Shown piece by piece: positions 37,477 through 45,597 of a stretch of 64,000 nt of DNA (its first letter is position 1; the number at the start of each line of letters is the position of its first letter). The position numbers and the translations under genes were made by a program. The notes under the pieces are model-generated. The model had not been told where the DNA came from. It ran no database searches and worked only from the letters and a program-made list of their open reading frames with translations. Source of the stretch: Nocardioides perillae (GTDB taxonomy: Bacteria; Actinomycetota; Actinomycetes; Propionibacteriales; Nocardioidaceae); the NCBI RefSeq assembly GCF_013409425.1, contig NZ_JACCAC010000001.1:2728001-2792000 (forward strand). Reading direction: 5' to 3'.

Positions 37477-37971
37477 TCACGCCGTCACGCGCGCCGCCCG
37501 CGCCGAGAGCTGCTCGAGCGGCACGTGGGGCACGAGGCCGAGCTGCTGCTCGACCACCCCGAGGAAGCGGTCGGCGTCGCGCACGAGGTCGTCGGCCTCC
37601 CGCTCGGTCACCGCTCGCCGCGACCCCGCCTCGGCTGCCGCGCGCTTGGCCGCGCCCGCCGCGAAGAAGCCGGCCCACTCGGCGAGCTCGGGCACGACCT
37701 CGGCGAGCAGGACCCACGCGTTGGTCTGGGGGCGCCGGCGTCCCGCGGTCGGTCTGGCCCGGGCCGCGAGCAGCGCCGCGGCCGCGCGCAGCGCGGCGAC
37801 GTGGGCGCACGCGTAGCGCGTGGGGACGTCGGCGGCGGTCATCGCCTCCTGCAGCGAGGTCGCCGCGCGGTCGAGGTAGGAGTGGGTCGTGGCCGGCAGC
37901 GAGAACGGCCCGGGGACCTCCTCGTGCCACCCGTCCCCGCTGCCCGCCGCCCTCCGTGCTGCTCCGCTCAC
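37477..37971 (-). CDS. SAV_6107-type HEPN protein with RX4H motif
   Basis: A 164-aa all-helical protein of the actinobacterial SAV_6107 HEPN family. Residues 52-57 read RYACAH, which satisfies the RX4-6H motif of HEPN ribonucleases, followed by AALRAAAALLAARARP. The other helices carry WVLLAEVVPELAEWAGFFA. HEPN domains are often RNA-cleaving toxins or defence effectors; activity here is untested. The GTG start has a GGAGGGAG Shine-Dalgarno and the gene lies just below a perfect LexA box, with methyltransferase and dinB downstream. No MNT antitoxin gene is adjacent. Confidence 0.8.
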   Translation of the reverse strand: MSGAARRAAGSGDGWHEEVPGPFSLPATTHSYLDRAATSLQEAMTAADVPTRYACAHVAALRAAAALLAARARPTAGRRRPQTNAWVLLAEVVPELAEWAGFFAAGAAKRAAAEAGSRRAVTEREADDLVRDADRFLGVVEQQLGLVPHVPLEQLSARAARVTA

Positions 37972-38002
37972 CGCACTGCTCCCTCCGCCGCTCCGTGGAC
38001 GT

Positions 38003-38018
38003 TCGAACGCATGTTCGA
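38003..38018 (-). promoter_or_regulatory. LexA operator (SOS box) of the HEPN-MTase-dinB operon
   Basis: TCGAACGCATGTTCGA matches the actinobacterial/mycobacterial LexA consensus TCGAAC-N4-GTTCGA at all defined bases, with the extra GTTCGAAC symmetry at each end (38001-38020). On the minus strand a TAGCGT hexamer (38033-38028) lies just upstream, so the box covers the expected transcription start. It is 31 bases before the HEPN GTG. Confidence 0.85.
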
Positions 38019-38098
38019 ACGACGACGACGCTACACCCCGCCACCGACGAGGACAACGGGTCCGCAGGCGCGGAGGTCCAGCGCGGCGCCGGGGCCAC

Positions 38099-38104
38099 TA
38101 GGGT
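38099..38104 (+). promoter_or_regulatory. -10 hexamer of the YbaK-like gene
   Basis: TAGGGT ends 7 bases before the GTG at 38112, predicting a leaderless mRNA and deciding that start. Confidence 0.45.
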
Positions 38105-38111
38105 CGTCGTC

Positions 38112-38636
38112 GTGGACCCCGAGCCCCCCGCCGTCAGCCGCTTCCGCGAGGCCCTGGCCGCTGCCGGGGGCCGCGGCGAGGTGGTCGTGCTCCCCGACAG
38201 CGTGCACACCGCCGCCCTGGCGGCGGAGGCCCTCGGCTGCGAGGTCGGCGCGATCGCGAACAGCCTCGTCTTCGAGGCCCGCCCGGAGGACCCGGCCGGC
38301 GACGAGCCGGGCCAGCCGGTCCTCCTCCTCACCTCGGGAGCACACCGCGTCGACACCGCGTCGACCGCCGCCCGCCTCGGCCTCGGGAGGCTGCGCCGCG
38401 CCTCGCCCGAGCTGGTGCGGCGCAGCACCGGCCAGGTCATCGGCGGCGTCTCGCCGATCGCCCACCCGGCCCCCCTCCCGACCTACGTCGACCCGTGGCT
38501 GCGGCGCCACCCCGTGCTGTGGGCCGCGGCCGGCCACCCCGCCGCGGTCTTCTCCACCACCTTCGACGAGCTCGTCGCCCTGACGGGGGCGGTGGAGGTC
38601 GACGTCGAGCCCGCGACCGGGTCCGGCGGGCCGTGA
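38112..38636 (+). CDS. YbaK/ProX-fold protein lacking the usual catalytic lysine
   Basis: A 174-aa protein of the YbaK/aminoacyl-tRNA-synthetase-associated family. It shows EVGAIANSLVFEA where classical YbaK/ProX have a lysine (IVKSLVF-type), then LLLTSGAHRVDT, and the C-terminal GQVIGGVSPIAHPAPLPTYVD. The Lys-to-Asn change means deacylation by the known mechanism is doubtful, though the fold seems intact and this variant may be a subfamily trait. It is divergent from the HEPN operon and overlaps the FAD-oxidoreductase gene by GTGA. Confidence 0.85.
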   Translation: MDPEPPAVSRFREALAAAGGRGEVVVLPDSVHTAALAAEALGCEVGAIANSLVFEARPEDPAGDEPGQPVLLLTSGAHRVDTASTAARLGLGRLRRASPELVRRSTGQVIGGVSPIAHPAPLPTYVDPWLRRHPVLWAAAGHPAAVFSTTFDELVALTGAVEVDVEPATGSGGP

Positions 38637-39940
38637 GCAGGGTCGTCGTCGTGGGCGGCGGCCTGGGTGGCACCGCCGCAGCCGCCCGGCTGGCGAAGCT
38701 CGGCCACGACGTGCACCTGCTCGAGCGCGCCGGAGCGCTCGGCGGCGCCCTGGTGCCGGTGCGCTCGGGCGACCTCACCTGGGAGTCCGCCACCGCCAGC
38801 ACGACGCTGCCGGCCGTGGTGCGCGACCTCTTCCGCAAGAGCGGGCGCCCGCTGGAGCGCGAGCTCGACCTCGTGCCGCTCGCGGTGCCGCGGGAGCACC
38901 GCTTCCCCGACGGGAGCCGTGTGCGGCTGCCCACCGGCTCGCGGGCCGCCCAGCTCGAGGCACTCGAGGGCCTGGGGGCCGGCGTCGGGACGGCATGGGT
39001 CGACCACGTCGCCGCCTACGCGCCGGCGTGGGAGGCCCTGCGGCGTGACCTCTTCGAGCGGCCGTGGGCGCCCGACCTCGCCACAGCCGAGGCACGCGAC
39101 CTGCTGCGCTCGCGCACCTCGCTCCACCGCCACCTGCGCCGCAGCCTGCGCGACCCGCGCCTGCGCGCCCTGGCCGCGCACCCCGCCGTCCTCGGTGGGC
39201 ACGACCTCCGCGCCGTGCCGTGGTGGGTCGGCCTCGAGACCTACGTCGAGCAGCGCTCGGGCACCTGGACCGTGCCGGGCGGGATGCACCGCCTCGGCGA
39301 GGCGCTCGCCGACCGTCTGGCCACCCGCCGGGTCACGGTCTCGCTGGGCACGGCCGCCACCGACGTCGTGGTGCGCGGCGGGCGTGCGGTGGCCGTCGCC
39401 ACCGCGGCCGGCGAGGTCGACGCCGACGTGGTCGTCTGCGCCGTCGACCCGCGCGGTCTGCCGACCCTGGCCCCGCACGCGGCGCGCACGACCCCCGCCC
39501 TGCCGCCCGTGGTCGCCCACGTCGCGCTGGACGCGACCGGCCTGCCCGACGACGCGCCGCCCGAGGTCGTCGTGCACGGCGAGACCACCTTCGTGGTGCG
39601 CACCGGCGGCCAGGCGCCCCCCGGCCGCGCCGCGTGGACCGTCCTGGGCCGCGGCCCGGTGTCGGAGGACCTGCTGCGCGCCCTGGCCCGGGTCGGCGTC
39701 GACCTCCGCGAGCGCGTGCTCGAGCGCCACGACCTCTCCCCGCTGCAGGCGGTCCAGCGCTGGGGCGGCTCGCCGTACGGCGTGCTGTGGCAGGGCCGCC
39801 GCAGCGTCACCGACCGGCTCGGGCCGCGCACGCCCGTGCCCGGCGTGCTCGCGTGCGGTGCGCACGCGACCTCGGGCGCTGGCCTGCCGTTCGTCGGCCT
39901 CTCCGCGGCTCTCGTGGCCGAGGTGGTCGGGCCCGCCTGA
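38633..39940 (+). CDS. Phytoene-dehydrogenase-like FAD oxidoreductase
   Basis: A 435-aa flavoprotein. The dinucleotide fold is at the N-terminus (RVVVVGGGLGGTAAAARLAKLGHDVHLLER), and the end has GVLACGAHATSGAGLPFVGLSAALVAE, the FAD-binding motif of CrtI/NAD(P)-binding amine-oxidase-like enzymes. It is shorter than typical CrtI (~500 aa), and no other carotenoid gene is adjacent except the polyprenyl diphosphate synthase 1 kb away, so carotenoid desaturation is only one possibility. GTG 38633 overlaps the YbaK-like stop. Confidence 0.8.
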   Translation: MSRVVVVGGGLGGTAAAARLAKLGHDVHLLERAGALGGALVPVRSGDLTWESATASTTLPAVVRDLFRKSGRPLERELDLVPLAVPREHRFPDGSRVRLPTGSRAAQLEALEGLGAGVGTAWVDHVAAYAPAWEALRRDLFERPWAPDLATAEARDLLRSRTSLHRHLRRSLRDPRLRALAAHPAVLGGHDLRAVPWWVGLETYVEQRSGTWTVPGGMHRLGEALADRLATRRVTVSLGTAATDVVVRGGRAVAVATAAGEVDADVVVCAVDPRGLPTLAPHAARTTPALPPVVAHVALDATGLPDDAPPEVVVHGETTFVVRTGGQAPPGRAAWTVLGRGPVSEDLLRALARVGVDLRERVLERHDLSPLQAVQRWGGSPYGVLWQGRRSVTDRLGPRTPVPGVLACGAHATSGAGLPFVGLSAALVAEVVGPA

Positions 39941-39956
39941 GGCCCCGGCCGACCCC

Positions 39957-40880
39957 TCAGACGGTGATGCGCAGCGCCTCGAAGATCTCGAGCGTGGCGC
40001 GCGAGCGGTTGAGGGTGAAGAAGTGCAGCCCGGGGGCGCCCGCGGCGAGCAGCTCCTCGCACAGCTCGGTGGCGATGCGCACGCCCTCGCGGCGCACGTC
40101 GGCGGGGTCGGTGAGCCCCTCGAAGCGGGCGAGCAGCGAGGCGGGCACCTCGGCGCCCGAGAGCTCGGCCATCCGGGTCACCTGGCGCAGGTTGGTGATC
40201 GGCATGATCCCCGGCAGCACCGGGATGTCGCAGCCGGCGGCGGCAGCGCGGTCGACCAGCTCGGCGTAGTCGGAGGCGCGGAAGAACAGCTGCGTGACCG
40301 CGAAGTCAGCGCCCGCGCGCGCCTTCGCGGCGAGCACCTGCGCGTCGTGCTCCAGGCTCTCCGAGCCGGGGTGCTTCTCGGGGAAGGCGGCGACGCCGAC
40401 GCTGAAGTCGCCGACCTCGTGGCACAGCTCGACGAGCTCGACGGCATGGGAGAGGCCGCCCTCGGTCGGGGTCCAGGGCGCCGACGGGCCGTCCTGGGGG
40501 TCGCCGCGCAGCGCCAGGATGTTGTGGACACCGGCGTCGCGGTAGGCGGTGATGACGTCCACGAGCTCCTGGCGGGTGTGGCCCACGCACGTGAGGTGGC
40601 CCATGGCCCGCAGCGCCGTCTCGCGGGCGATGCGCCCCGTGATCTCGACCGTGGTGTCGCGGGTGGTGCCGCCGGCGCCGTAGGTGACCGAGACGAAGGT
40701 CGGCTCGTAGGGCTCGAGGTCGCGGATGGCCGACCAGAGCTGCGCGGCGCCGGCCTCGTCGCGCGGCGGCATGAACTCGAAGGAGATGACGCGCTCGCCG
40801 GTGCGCACGACGTCGCCGATGCGGTGCGAGTCAGGACCGGTGGCCTCGTCGGGGACGGGGCGCAGGGGCTCGGCGGGCAT
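39957..40880 (-). CDS. metF: 5,10-Methylenetetrahydrofolate reductase
   Basis: MetF reduces methylene-THF to methyl-THF for methionine synthesis, using FAD and NADH. The 307-aa TIM-barrel protein has ISFEFMPPRDEAGA (catalytic Glu region), FVSVTYGAGG, HLTCVGHTRQEL, ILALRGDPQDG, FAVTQLFFRASDY and VLPGIMPITNLRQV. The ATG at 40880 follows a TACGCT hexamer at 6 bases, so the mRNA may be leaderless. It converges on the FAD oxidoreductase (16-base gap) and is divergent from the prenyl synthase. Confidence 0.95.
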   Translation of the reverse strand: MPAEPLRPVPDEATGPDSHRIGDVVRTGERVISFEFMPPRDEAGAAQLWSAIRDLEPYEPTFVSVTYGAGGTTRDTTVEITGRIARETALRAMGHLTCVGHTRQELVDVITAYRDAGVHNILALRGDPQDGPSAPWTPTEGGLSHAVELVELCHEVGDFSVGVAAFPEKHPGSESLEHDAQVLAAKARAGADFAVTQLFFRASDYAELVDRAAAAGCDIPVLPGIMPITNLRQVTRMAELSGAEVPASLLARFEGLTDPADVRREGVRIATELCEELLAAGAPGLHFFTLNRSRATLEIFEALRITV

Positions 40881-40886
40881 GGCTCC

Positions 40887-40892
40887 AGCGTA
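40887..40892 (-). promoter_or_regulatory. -10 hexamer of metF
   Basis: TACGCT (minus strand) ends 6 bases before the metF ATG. No riboswitch-like folding region fits in the 73-base gap to the divergent gene. Confidence 0.45.
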
Positions 40893-40941
40893 GGTGGCGG
40901 CGCCGTGTCCACCGGTGCGTGTCCACGCCGGAGGCGGTGGT

Positions 40942-40947
40942 TAGGCT
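40942..40947 (+). promoter_or_regulatory. -10 hexamer of the prenyl synthase gene
   Basis: TAGGCT ends 6 bases before the GTG at 40954, predicting a leaderless mRNA and fixing that start. Confidence 0.5.
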
Positions 40948-40953
40948 CAGCGG

Positions 40954-42096
40954 GTGGACGACACCGCGAGGACAGCCCCGTCGACCTCGGCGGGGGCCGC
41001 GCTGGCCGACGCGCCCGCGGGGGCCTGGGACATCGCGGCGTTCCGCGACGGGGTGCAGGCCACCCTCGACACGTTCCTCGACGGCCAGGTGGAGCGCCTC
41101 GTGGACCTCGGGCCCGACGCGGCCCGGCTGGTCGAGGAGGCCCGCGCGGCGGTCAGCGGCGGCAAGCGGCTGCGCGCGGCCTTCTGCTGGTGGGGGCACC
41201 GCGCCGTGCCCGCCCCGGGCGGCGACCCGGCGCCCGTCGACGAGGCGGCGCTGCTGCGCGCGTGCGCCGCGCTGGAGCTGCTGCACGCGAGCGCGCTCGT
41301 CCACGACGACGTGATGGACGCCTCCGACACCCGCCGGGGCCGGCCCTCGGCCCACCGCACGTTCGAGGCCGAGCACCGCGCTGCGGGGTGGCAGGGCGAC
41401 GCCGAGCAGTTCGGCGCGGCCGCCGCCGTGCTCCTCGGCGACCTGCTGCTCACCTGGTCCGACGAGCTGCTGCGCACGTGCGGCCTGCCCGCCGAGCGCG
41501 TGGCCGCCGCGATGCACGTGCTCGACCTGTGCCGCAGCGAGGTGATCGCCGGGCAGTTCCTCGACGTCTCGGTGCAGGCCCGCGGGCGCGCCGACGTCGA
41601 CGCGGCGATGACGGTGCTGCGCTACAAGTCGGCGAAGTACTCCATCGAGCGGCCGCTGCACGTCGGCGCCGCCCTCGCCGGCGCGGACGCGGCCCTCCTC
41701 GGGCGCCTGAGCGCCTTCGGCCTGCCACTGGGCGAGGCCTTCCAGCTGCGCGACGACCTGCTCGGCGTCTACGGCGACCCGCAGGTGACCGGCAAGCCCG
41801 CGGGCGACGACCTCGTCGAGGGCAAGCGCACCGTGCTGGTCGCCCTGGCGCTCGACGCCGCACCGCCGGCCGACGCAGCGCTGCTGGACGCCGCGCTCGG
41901 CACGCCCCTCTCCCCCGGTCAGGTCGACCGGCTCCGCGAGGTGATCTCGGCCTCCGGCGCCGCCGACCAGGTCGAGCAGGTCATCGGGGCGCTCGTCGAG
42001 CGCAGCCGAGAGGCGCTCGCCGAGGCCGGCACGACGGCGGCGGCGCGGTCCGCGCTGCGCGCGCTGGCGACCGCCGCGACCGAGCGCGCCTTCTGA
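40954..42096 (+). CDS. Long-chain polyprenyl diphosphate synthase
   Basis: A 380-aa all-helical isoprenyl diphosphate synthase (geranylgeranyl-type or longer). The first Asp-rich motif is ALVHDDVMDASDTRRGRPSAH, the GGKR allyl/IPP site is VSGGKRLRAAF, the central YKSAKYSIERPL is present, and the second Asp motif is FQLRDDLLGVYGD (DDxxG rather than DDxxD). It condenses IPP onto allylic primers for isoprenoid carriers, quinones or carotenoids; chain length cannot be read from sequence alone. Confidence 0.9.
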   Translation: MDDTARTAPSTSAGAALADAPAGAWDIAAFRDGVQATLDTFLDGQVERLVDLGPDAARLVEEARAAVSGGKRLRAAFCWWGHRAVPAPGGDPAPVDEAALLRACAALELLHASALVHDDVMDASDTRRGRPSAHRTFEAEHRAAGWQGDAEQFGAAAAVLLGDLLLTWSDELLRTCGLPAERVAAAMHVLDLCRSEVIAGQFLDVSVQARGRADVDAAMTVLRYKSAKYSIERPLHVGAALAGADAALLGRLSAFGLPLGEAFQLRDDLLGVYGDPQVTGKPAGDDLVEGKRTVLVALALDAAPPADAALLDAALGTPLSPGQVDRLREVISASGAADQVEQVIGALVERSREALAEAGTTAAARSALRALATAATERAF

Positions 42097-42105
42097 GGGG
42101 CTCGC

Positions 42106-42498
42106 TCAGAGCATCGCCTGGGCGCGCCGCTTCACCTCGGAGCCGCGGTTCTCGCGCAAGGCGTCGATGGGGCGCCCCGGCAGGTCGGCGTCGGTGAAGA
42201 TCCAGGCGATCGCCTCGCGGTCGTCGAAGCCGGCGTCGTGCAGCAGCGTCAGCAGCCCGGGGAGTCCCTTGACCACCTCGCCGTCCTGGACGAACTCCGT
42301 GGGCACCTGCTGACCGGCTCCCGGCGACGGGACCGCCGCGGCCAGCCGGTGCTCGCGGATCCACTGACGCACCTTCGACACCGTCACGCCGAGGGCGCGC
42401 GCCGTCTCCGCCCAGTCCGACCACGCGGGGACGAGGGCGGCGAGGTCGGGACCGGCGAGCTGGTCGGGGGCCTGGTCGTCGGGTGCAGCAGCGCTCAT
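42106..42498 (-). CDS. Rv2175c-type DNA-binding protein
   Basis: A ~130-aa protein with a winged-helix segment near the N-terminus (TARALGVTVSKVRQWIREHRL) and a compact C-terminal domain (VVKGLPGLLTLLHDAGFDDREAIAWIFTDADLPGRPIDALREN). In M. tuberculosis the homologue Rv2175c binds DNA and is phosphorylated by PknL, which is its neighbour, exactly as here. ATG 42498 is taken; ATG 42507 would add MGA. It converges on the prenyl synthase (9 bases) and is divergent from the kinase. Confidence 0.9.
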   Translation of the reverse strand: MSAAAPDDQAPDQLAGPDLAALVPAWSDWAETARALGVTVSKVRQWIREHRLAAAVPSPGAGQQVPTEFVQDGEVVKGLPGLLTLLHDAGFDDREAIAWIFTDADLPGRPIDALRENRGSEVKRRAQAML

Positions 42499-42623
42499 GG
42501 CCCCCATCCTCGCACCGCGGGCGGTGCGCGCCACGCCGGGACGTCGCGCACGCCGGCGCGAACGACCGCGGTCCGTACCATGGACGCGGCCGGCCTTCCC
42601 CCCGGCCACGTGGAGGAGACGTC

Positions 42624-44660
42624 GTGGACCGGGTCGCGGAGCACGCCGTCGGGCCCGGTCGCACCGCCGACCCGCTCGTCGGCCGCGTCCTCGACGGCCG
42701 CTACCGCGTCGAGGAGCGCATCGCCCGCGGCGGGATGGCGACGGTCTACACCGCGACCGACCTGCGCCTCGACCGCCTCGTCGCGGTGAAGGTGGTGCAC
42801 GAGGGCCTCGGCGACGACGCCGACGTCGCCGCCCGCTTCGTGCGCGAGGCCCGTGCGGCCGCGCGGCTCGACCACCCCAACGTGGTGGCCGTGCACGACC
42901 AGGGCGACGACCACGGCACGGTCTTCCTCGCGATGGAGCACGTGCCGGGCCGCACCCTGCGCGACGTGGTGCGCACCGACGCCCCGCTCTCCCCCGCCCG
43001 CGCCCTGGCGCTGCTCGAGCCGGTGGTCGGCGCGCTCGCGGCCGCCCACCGGGCCGGCATCGTGCACCGCGACGTCAAGCCCGAGAACGTCCTGCTCGCC
43101 GACGACGGCCGTGTGAAGGTGGCCGACTTCGGTCTGGCCCGGGCCGTCAGCGCCGACACCCAGCACACGGCGACCGGCGGCGTGCTCATCGGCACCGTCT
43201 CCTACCTGGCGCCGGAGCTGGTCGTCGACGGTCGCGCCGACGCCCGCGCCGACGTCTACGCCGCGGGCATCGTGCTCCACGAGCTGCTCACCGGCCGCAA
43301 GCCGCACGAGGGCGAGTCGGCGCTGCAGGTCGCGTGGAAGCACGTCCACGAGGACGTCCCGCCGCCGTCGCTGCTCGTGCCGGGTCTCCCGGCGTACGTC
43401 GACGCCCTGGTGGTCCGCGCCACCAGCCGCGACCGCTCGCACCGCCCCGCCGACGCCGGAGTGCTGCTGCACCAGCTGCACCGCGTCTCCTCCGCGCTCG
43501 CCGACGGCGTCCGCGAGGACCCCGACCTCGTCGCCGACCTGCTGCCCCCGCCGCCGCGCGAGCCCTCCGAGCCCGAGCCGACCCGGGTCGTGACAGTGGA
43601 GCCGACCGGGGAGCCGACCGGGGAGCCGACCAGCGAGCCGACCGGGGAGCCGACCGGGGAGCCGACCGGGGAGCCGACCAGCGAGCCGACCGGGGAGCCG
43701 ACCGGAGAGCTGTGGCCCGGTCCCGCGCTGCACCAGGCCGTGCCGCTCCCGCCCACCCCCGCACCGCGCCGCCGCTCGCGTCGCGGGCCGGTGCTGCTGC
43801 TGGTCGCCCTGCTGCTCGCCACCGGCCTCGGCGCCGGCGCGTGGTGGTGGGGCGTGGCGCGCTGGACCGTGACCCCCGGTGTGACCGGGCTGGGCCAGGT
43901 CGCGGCGACCGAGCGGCTGGAGCGCGCAGGCCTCGACGTCGCGGTCGGCACGCCGGCCTTCTCCGAGAGCGTGCCCGCGGGTCAGGTGCTGCGCACCGAG
44001 CCGGCCGCCGGCGAGCGGGTGCTCGACGGGGGCGACGTCACGCTGGTGCTCTCCCGCGGCCCCGAGCGCTACGACGTGCCCAGGCTGCGCGGGCGCAGCG
44101 TCGACGAGGCGCAGGACGCGCTCCTGTCCTCGGGCCTGGCCTACGGCGGCTCGGTCGAGCGCTTCCACGAGCAGGTGCCGGCCGGGCAGGTCGTGCGCAC
44201 CGAGCCCGCCGCGGGCACGACGCTGCGTCCCGACACCGAGGTGCGGCTCGTGGTCAGCAAGGGCCCGCGCCCGATCCGCGTGGGCGACTGGGTCGGCGAC
44301 CCGCTCGAGACCGCCCGCGCGACGCTGGAGGAGCGCGGGCTGCGCGTCGAGGTGGTCGGCGAGGAGTTCAGCGACGACGTCGCCGAGGGCTCGGTGATCC
44401 GGCACGACCCCGCCGAGGGCACGCTGACCCGGGGCGCCACCGTCTCCTTCGTGGTCTCGCTCGGCCCCGAGCTGGTCGAGGTGCCCGAGGTGCGTGCGAG
44501 CGGCGTCGAGGCCGCCACCGAGCGGCTCGAGGCGCTCGGCTTCGAGGTGCGCACCGAGCAGGCCGCGGGCTACCTCGGCCTCGGCTACGTCTTCTCCACC
44601 GACCCCGGCGGCGGCGCCAGCGTGCCGCGGGGCAGCACCATCACCCTCTTCCTGGTCTGA
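42624..44660 (+). CDS. pknL: Membrane Ser/Thr kinase PknL with four PASTA domains
   Basis: A 678-aa Hanks-type kinase. The kinase domain (~22-285) has GRVLDGRYRVEERIARGGM, the ATP lysine in VAVKVV, catalytic HRDVKPENVLL, DFGLARA and the LAPELVVDGRAD segment. A 12-bp-repeat-coded EPTGEPT linker follows, then one transmembrane helix (~387-408) and four PASTA repeats, which bind muropeptides or lipid II in related kinases. GTG 42624 has GGAGGAG upstream. It is divergent from its likely substrate, the Rv2175c homologue. A Corynebacterium PknL also has PASTA domains, while the mycobacterial one does not. Confidence 0.93.
   Translation: MDRVAEHAVGPGRTADPLVGRVLDGRYRVEERIARGGMATVYTATDLRLDRLVAVKVVHEGLGDDADVAARFVREARAAARLDHPNVVAVHDQGDDHGTVFLAMEHVPGRTLRDVVRTDAPLSPARALALLEPVVGALAAAHRAGIVHRDVKPENVLLADDGRVKVADFGLARAVSADTQHTATGGVLIGTVSYLAPELVVDGRADARADVYAAGIVLHELLTGRKPHEGESALQVAWKHVHEDVPPPSLLVPGLPAYVDALVVRATSRDRSHRPADAGVLLHQLHRVSSALADGVREDPDLVADLLPPPPREPSEPEPTRVVTVEPTGEPTGEPTSEPTGEPTGEPTGEPTSEPTGEPTGELWPGPALHQAVPLPPTPAPRRRSRRGPVLLLVALLLATGLGAGAWWWGVARWTVTPGVTGLGQVAATERLERAGLDVAVGTPAFSESVPAGQVLRTEPAAGERVLDGGDVTLVLSRGPERYDVPRLRGRSVDEAQDALLSSGLAYGGSVERFHEQVPAGQVVRTEPAAGTTLRPDTEVRLVVSKGPRPIRVGDWVGDPLETARATLEERGLRVEVVGEEFSDDVAEGSVIRHDPAEGTLTRGATVSFVVSLGPELVEVPEVRASGVEAATERLEALGFEVRTEQAAGYLGLGYVFSTDPGGGASVPRGSTITLFLV
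43599..43706 (+). repeat. Nine 12-bp units coding Glu-Pro-Thr-Gly/Ser in PknL
   Basis: Nine near-identical copies of gagccgaccggg (two with agc for ggg) in the juxtamembrane linker of pknL. The unit keeps frame, so copy-number change would lengthen or shorten the linker. No natural sequence reason for it to be mobile is seen. Confidence 0.9.
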
Positions 44661-44673
44661 GCCCCGCGCCGCT

Positions 44674-44679
44674 TAGGCT
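44674..44679 (+). promoter_or_regulatory. -10 hexamer of nfo
   Basis: TAGGCT ends 6 bases before the GTG at 44686, predicting a leaderless mRNA. Confidence 0.5.
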
Positions 44680-44685
44680 GCTGCG

Positions 44686-45597
44686 GTGCTCGACCCCGCC
44701 CGCCGCAACCCCGTCGGCACCCACGTGACGGTGGGCAAGGGCCTCGCGTCCGGCGCGCTCCTCGCCGCCGACGCCGCGGGCTGCGAGACGCTCCAGGTCT
44801 TCGTCGGCAACCCCCGCGGCTGGGCCTGCTCGCCCGGCAAGCCGGCCGAGGACCGTGCCTTCCGCGCCGGCCTGGAGGCGCGCGGGGGCATGCGCGCCTT
44901 CGTCCACACCCCCTACCTCGTCAACCTCGGCTCCCCCACGCCCGCGACCTACGAGCGCTCGGTCGCGGTGGTCGCCCACAACCTGCGGCGAGCCGCCGAG
45001 ATCGGCGCCGAGGGGGTCGTGGTGCACACCGGCTCCTACGTCGCGCCGGCGGAGGACGACGCGGCGGGACAGGCCCGTCACGACGCGGCGCTGCGGCAGG
45101 TGCGCGAGGCGCTGCTGCCGCTGCTCGACGACCTCGGGGCCGCCGGTGACGACGCCCCCTGGCTGCTGCTCGAGCCGACGGCCGGCCAGGGCCGCTCCCT
45201 GTGCGCGGGGGTCGACGACCTCGCGGCCTACCTCGAGGCGCTCGACCACCACCCGCGCGCCGGGATCTGCCTCGACACCTGCCACGTCTTCGCCGCCGGG
45301 GCGCCGCTCGACGAGCCGGGAGGCGCCACCGCCACCCTCGACCGGGTCGTCGAGGTGGGCGGCCCCGGTCGGCTCCGCCTGGTGCACGCCAACGACTCGC
45401 TCGACGTGCGCGGCTCCTTCCGCGACCGCCACGAGAAGATCGGGCAGGGCCGCATCGGCACGGACGCCTTCCGCGAGCTCCTGGCCCACCCCGCCACCGC
45501 CGGCGTGCCGCTGGTGCTGGAGACGCCCGGCTCCCGCGACGCCGACGACCCGGACATCCCGTTGCTGAAGCGGCTGCGCGACGAGGCGGCCGCGTGA
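44686..45597 (+). CDS. nfo: Endonuclease IV (AP endonuclease)
   Basis: A 303-aa TIM-barrel AP endonuclease of base-excision repair. The zinc-ligand and active-site segments are intact: VGTHVTVGKGL, FVHTPYLVNLGS, VVHTGSY, LLLEPTAGQG, CLDTCHVFAAG, VHANDSLD, DRHEKIGQGRIG and LVLETPGS. It overlaps the following transporter gene by GTGA (TGA at 45595-45597), but their functions are unrelated on present knowledge. Confidence 0.95.
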   Translation: MLDPARRNPVGTHVTVGKGLASGALLAADAAGCETLQVFVGNPRGWACSPGKPAEDRAFRAGLEARGGMRAFVHTPYLVNLGSPTPATYERSVAVVAHNLRRAAEIGAEGVVVHTGSYVAPAEDDAAGQARHDAALRQVREALLPLLDDLGAAGDDAPWLLLEPTAGQGRSLCAGVDDLAAYLEALDHHPRAGICLDTCHVFAAGAPLDEPGGATATLDRVVEVGGPGRLRLVHANDSLDVRGSFRDRHEKIGQGRIGTDAFRELLAHPATAGVPLVLETPGSRDADDPDIPLLKRLRDEAAA

